Positions 61,536 through 64,000 of a DNA stretch of 64,000 nt are shown piece by piece (positions within the stretch are counted from its first letter, which is position 1; every line of letters starts with the position of its first letter). The notes under the pieces are model-generated. The model did no database searches, had not been told where the DNA came from, and worked only from the letters and a program-made list of their open reading frames with translations. This DNA is from Brenneria sp. hezel4-2-4 (GTDB lineage Bacteria; Pseudomonadota; Gammaproteobacteria; Enterobacterales; Enterobacteriaceae): positions 1 through 64,000 of the forward strand of contig NZ_JABJXS010000007.1 in assembly GCF_013155275.1 (NCBI RefSeq), written 5' to 3'. The position numbers and the translations under genes were made by a program.

Positions 61536-63335
61536 TCAGCCGTCAATCGCCAAAATCGCCATAAACGCCTCGCGTGGGATTTCCCGTTTTGAAAACCCGA
61601 TGTTGTGTTTCTTATTTTCGCGTTGCTTGCGAATGAGCCGTTTTTTCTGCGAGAGGCTGCCCTGAAATCCTTGTGCCAGCGCGCTTTTGCGCAACGGTGG
61701 GATATCTTCCCGCGCGATGAAGCGGTTTTCCACTTTTGCTTGCACCGGCACCGGATACAGCTTGCGCGGGATGACGTACTTCAGCGTTTTCACGATTTCG
61801 GACGCCCGCGCCCAGGCTTTTTGTCGGGCGATGATAAAAGAAAAGGCGTCCACCAGTTGGTTATCGAGATAAATATCGCAACGCACCAGATCGGCGCGGC
61901 GATAGCCTGAGAGTTCGTAATCCAGCGTGGCGTAGCCCTGGGTGAGGGATTTGAGCGTATCAAAAAAGCCGAAAACCATCTCATTAAGCGGGATCGCCCA
62001 GGTCAGACGCACGGCGCCGCCGTCCAGATAGCGCATATCCACAAACTCGCCGCGCCGGGAGGCGCAGAATTCCATCATGGCGCCCACATAGGTATCCGGG
62101 GTATGAATGGTGCTGACGACATAAGGCTCTTCGACGTAATTCAGCACGTCTTCGCCCGGAAAATGAGCCGGATTATCGACGCTCAGGCATTGGCCGTTAT
62201 GTAACCAGACGCGATATTCAACGCTTGGCGCGGTGGCAATCACCGAGATGCCGTATTCCCGCTTCAGGCGCTCGCGGACGATATCCATGTGCAGCATCCC
62301 CAGAAAACCACAGCGGAAGCCCGCGCCCAGCGAGGCGGAGACTTCCGGTTCAATGTGCAGCGCCGCATCATTAAGAGACAGTTTATCCATGGCGTTGCGC
62401 AATCCTTTCAGATCGTCATCCGCATCGGGATAAAGCCCGGAAAACACCATCGGTTTCATCTCCTGATAGCGGGAAACCGCTTCGGTTGCGGGATTCGCCG
62501 CCAGCGTCAGGGTATCGCCGACGCGGATCGCGCCCGCATCTTTAATTCCGGCGGCGATATAGCCCACTTCTCCGGTATCCAGTTTTTCACACGGCTGGCG
62601 TGCGGGTAGGAAAGCCCCGGTTTCAGTGACCTCAAAGCGAAAACCGGATGACATGAAACAGAGAGCATCGCCGGTGTTGATGCTGCCGTCCACGATACGC
62701 ACATGCATGATGGCGCCGTGATAAGGATCGTAATGGGAGTCAAACACCAACGCCCGGAGCGAGGTGTGCGATTCGCCGAGCGGGGAGGGGAAATGCCGAG
62801 CGACGAACGCAAGCACGGCGGCCACACCTTCCCCGGTTTTTGCCGATACCGGCAACACCGTGCTGATATCCAGGCCGGGAATGTCGGCCAGTTGCTGCAT
62901 CACGCCGGCGATATCGGCTTGCGGACTATCAATTTTGTTCAGGACCGGCAGTAGGGTCAGGCCATGTCGTCGAGCCAGATTGAGATTGGCGATGGTCTGA
63001 GCCTGAACGCCTTGCGCGGCGTCAACCAGCAGTATCGCGCCTTCGCAGGCGGCCAGGCTGCGCGAAACTTCCGCGGAAAAATCGACGTGTCCCGGCGTAT
63101 CCACTAGATTGAATTGATACTGGCGGCCCTCATCGCTCTGATAGCGCATACGCACCGTTTGCAGTTTGATGGTGATGCCGCGTTCACGCTCAATATCCAT
63201 GGAGTCGAGCAGCAGTTCCCGCATGTCCCGCCGGGCCACGGTAGAGGTGAGTTCAATAAAACGATCGGCCAGCGTGGATTTACCGTGGTCGATATGGGCG
63301 ATAATGCAAAAATTGCGAATGGAGGAAAATGACAT
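61536..63335 (-). CDS. LepA/EF4-like translational GTPase, divergent paralogue
   Basis: The 599-aa protein has the GTPase motifs G1 IAHIDHGKSTLADR (residues 12-25), G2 region ERERGITIK, G3 VDTPGHVDFSAEV and G4 VLNKIDSPQADI, then the LepA-specific C-terminal domain (SALAQGFQGSLSQKKRLIRK, KHNIGFSKREIPREAFMAIL). It differs widely from E. coli LepA (for example FSSIRNFCI at the start and MRYLDGGAVRLTWAIPLNEM) while keeping all catalytic motifs. It is therefore probably an additional EF4 paralogue rather than the housekeeping copy, which would be part of a lepA-lepB operon. Signal peptidase lepB is not adjacent here. Confidence 0.85.
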   Translation of the reverse strand: MSFSSIRNFCIIAHIDHGKSTLADRFIELTSTVARRDMRELLLDSMDIERERGITIKLQTVRMRYQSDEGRQYQFNLVDTPGHVDFSAEVSRSLAACEGAILLVDAAQGVQAQTIANLNLARRHGLTLLPVLNKIDSPQADIAGVMQQLADIPGLDISTVLPVSAKTGEGVAAVLAFVARHFPSPLGESHTSLRALVFDSHYDPYHGAIMHVRIVDGSINTGDALCFMSSGFRFEVTETGAFLPARQPCEKLDTGEVGYIAAGIKDAGAIRVGDTLTLAANPATEAVSRYQEMKPMVFSGLYPDADDDLKGLRNAMDKLSLNDAALHIEPEVSASLGAGFRCGFLGMLHMDIVRERLKREYGISVIATAPSVEYRVWLHNGQCLSVDNPAHFPGEDVLNYVEEPYVVSTIHTPDTYVGAMMEFCASRRGEFVDMRYLDGGAVRLTWAIPLNEMVFGFFDTLKSLTQGYATLDYELSGYRRADLVRCDIYLDNQLVDAFSFIIARQKAWARASEIVKTLKYVIPRKLYPVPVQAKVENRFIAREDIPPLRKSALAQGFQGSLSQKKRLIRKQRENKKHNIGFSKREIPREAFMAILAIDG

Positions 63336-63523
63336 GGGAATGGCCTTTTACATCACTGTTCCGCTTATCAACCAGCACGGTTAATCAAGCGAACAAAAAA
63401 ATCCCACTGAAGATTGACTCAGTGAACGCATAATCAAAACGATGTAAAAGTAGATAGCCGGGGCGGATGATAACGCATTTCACTTTTGCCGCGCAAGCGC
63501 GCGGCAAAAGTGAACGCCGACGG

Positions 63524-64000
63524 TTATGACGATGCCGGCTTGCCGACCGGCATGGCGAGATCGCAGGTGTGCGCCGCGGATGTCTCTGCATAGGGCGCCG
63601 ACCAGGCGGACAGCGGCAAAGGCGGTTGCTGATGAAAAATACGTTTCATCATCAGCTTCAATTCCGTCAGGCTGGGCATGCCGCTTGACCAGGCGGAGGG
63701 AACCACGGTGACCCACTTCCCATCGGCGGCGCATTCGGCCATTTTGAAACGAAAGGTGTACTGCCCGGCAATCCCCATTCGTAAGTCGCTGACGACCAAC
63801 GCGTTACCGATGATGTCGTAACGCAGCCAGTCATTGGTAAACCAGCGCAGCCTGTCGTGCAGCGGTACGCCGTTTACGATGTGCGCGATATCGGGATGAA
63901 GCGGAAGACGAATCCATTCTGGTGGTCTATCGTCAAACCAACTGCTTACGGATTCGTAGTAGTGGCCGTCCGGGGTTTTGGCGATGACGCGCCATATCAG
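63524..64000 (-). CDS. C-terminal part of a DUF457-like metal-dependent hydrolase
   Basis: The frame is open from the window edge to a stop at 63524 and contains LIWRVIAKTPDGHYYESVSS, LRWFTNDWLRYDIIGNALVV, SDLRMGIAGQYTFRFKMAE and TELKLMMKRIFHQQPPLPL. This fits the C-terminal cytosolic tail of DUF457 (YdjM/YbcI-type) membrane hydrolases. The catalytic N-terminal part lies outside the window. Spacing to the lepA-like start is about 190 bp. Confidence 0.65.
   Translation of the reverse strand: MIWRVIAKTPDGHYYESVSSWFDDRPPEWIRLPLHPDIAHIVNGVPLHDRLRWFTNDWLRYDIIGNALVVSDLRMGIAGQYTFRFKMAECAADGKWVTVVPSAWSSGMPSLTELKLMMKRIFHQQPPLPLSAWSAPYAETSAAHTCDLAMPVGKPASS

Overview
This window looks like an enterobacterial chromosome (order Enterobacterales; I cannot name the genus). 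The pointers are an H-NS family protein, a BglG-type antiterminator with a bgl-like RNA target, a theta-subunit (HolE-like) gene, IS903-, IS1111-, IS3- and IS630-type insertion sequences, and a LepA/EF4-like gene. Most of the window (about 8.4-59.9 kb) is an integrative conjugative element of the PFGI-1/SPI-7 class, recognised from its G-type type IV secretion genes, TraD, the PFL_46xx families, ParB, SSB, TopB and DUF3275/3577/3085/2857. Nearly all backbone genes lie on the minus strand, so the element reads from right to left.

Layout. 0-8.4 kb: degraded insertion sequences plus an acquired block holding a DUF2145 lipoprotein, a serine-rich secreted protein, a TetR regulator and an MlaA-like lipoprotein, then an SDR-family NAD-binding protein with a divergent AraC regulator. 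8.3-15.7 kb: half of the mating-pair-formation operon (RAQPRD protein through the VirB4/TraC ATPase). It stops at VirB4 next to a stub of a P4-type integrase. 15.8-29.7 kb: cargo inserted at the RAQPRD/TIGR03747 junction, with H-NS, paired XRE/Ner-like regulators, a run of insertion sequences, and an AT-rich sugar-PTS operon (EIIBC plus two Gfo/Idh/MocA dehydrogenases plus a BglG-type antiterminator) controlled by a RAT/terminator leader. 29.7-34.7 kb: coupling-protein module (TIGR03747, TraD, TIGR03765, transglycosylase, TIGR03759, PilL-like). 34.8-45.5 kb: accessory region with a Phd/PIN remnant, Com plus C5-methyltransferase, a recombinase, HigBA, a C4-like RNA leader, and an insertion-sequence pile that truncates topB. 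45.8-59.9 kb: replication and maintenance genes (helicase, DUF6094 methylase-like protein, DUF3275, DUF3577, two DUF3085 proteins, a PP-loop PAPS-reductase-like protein, SSB, DUF3158, TIGR03761, TraR/DksA, DUF2857, ParB, AlpA). 60.6-64 kb: probable chromosomal flank with MipA/OmpV, a divergent LepA/EF4 and the C-terminus of a DUF457-like metal-dependent hydrolase.

The element looks decayed. I find no relaxase, ParA, DnaB, full integrase or second half of the secretion operon in the window, and several genes carry frameshifts. The regulatory architecture is the most interesting part: a 25-bp perfect palindrome that includes a start codon, a RAT antitermination leader with its own antiterminator frameshifted, a C4-like RNA that overlaps a ribosome-binding site, a 47-bp perfect palindrome present in two related copies, and a hairpin in most gaps between maintenance genes. 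All family assignments are by eye from the translated sequence; no database search was possible.
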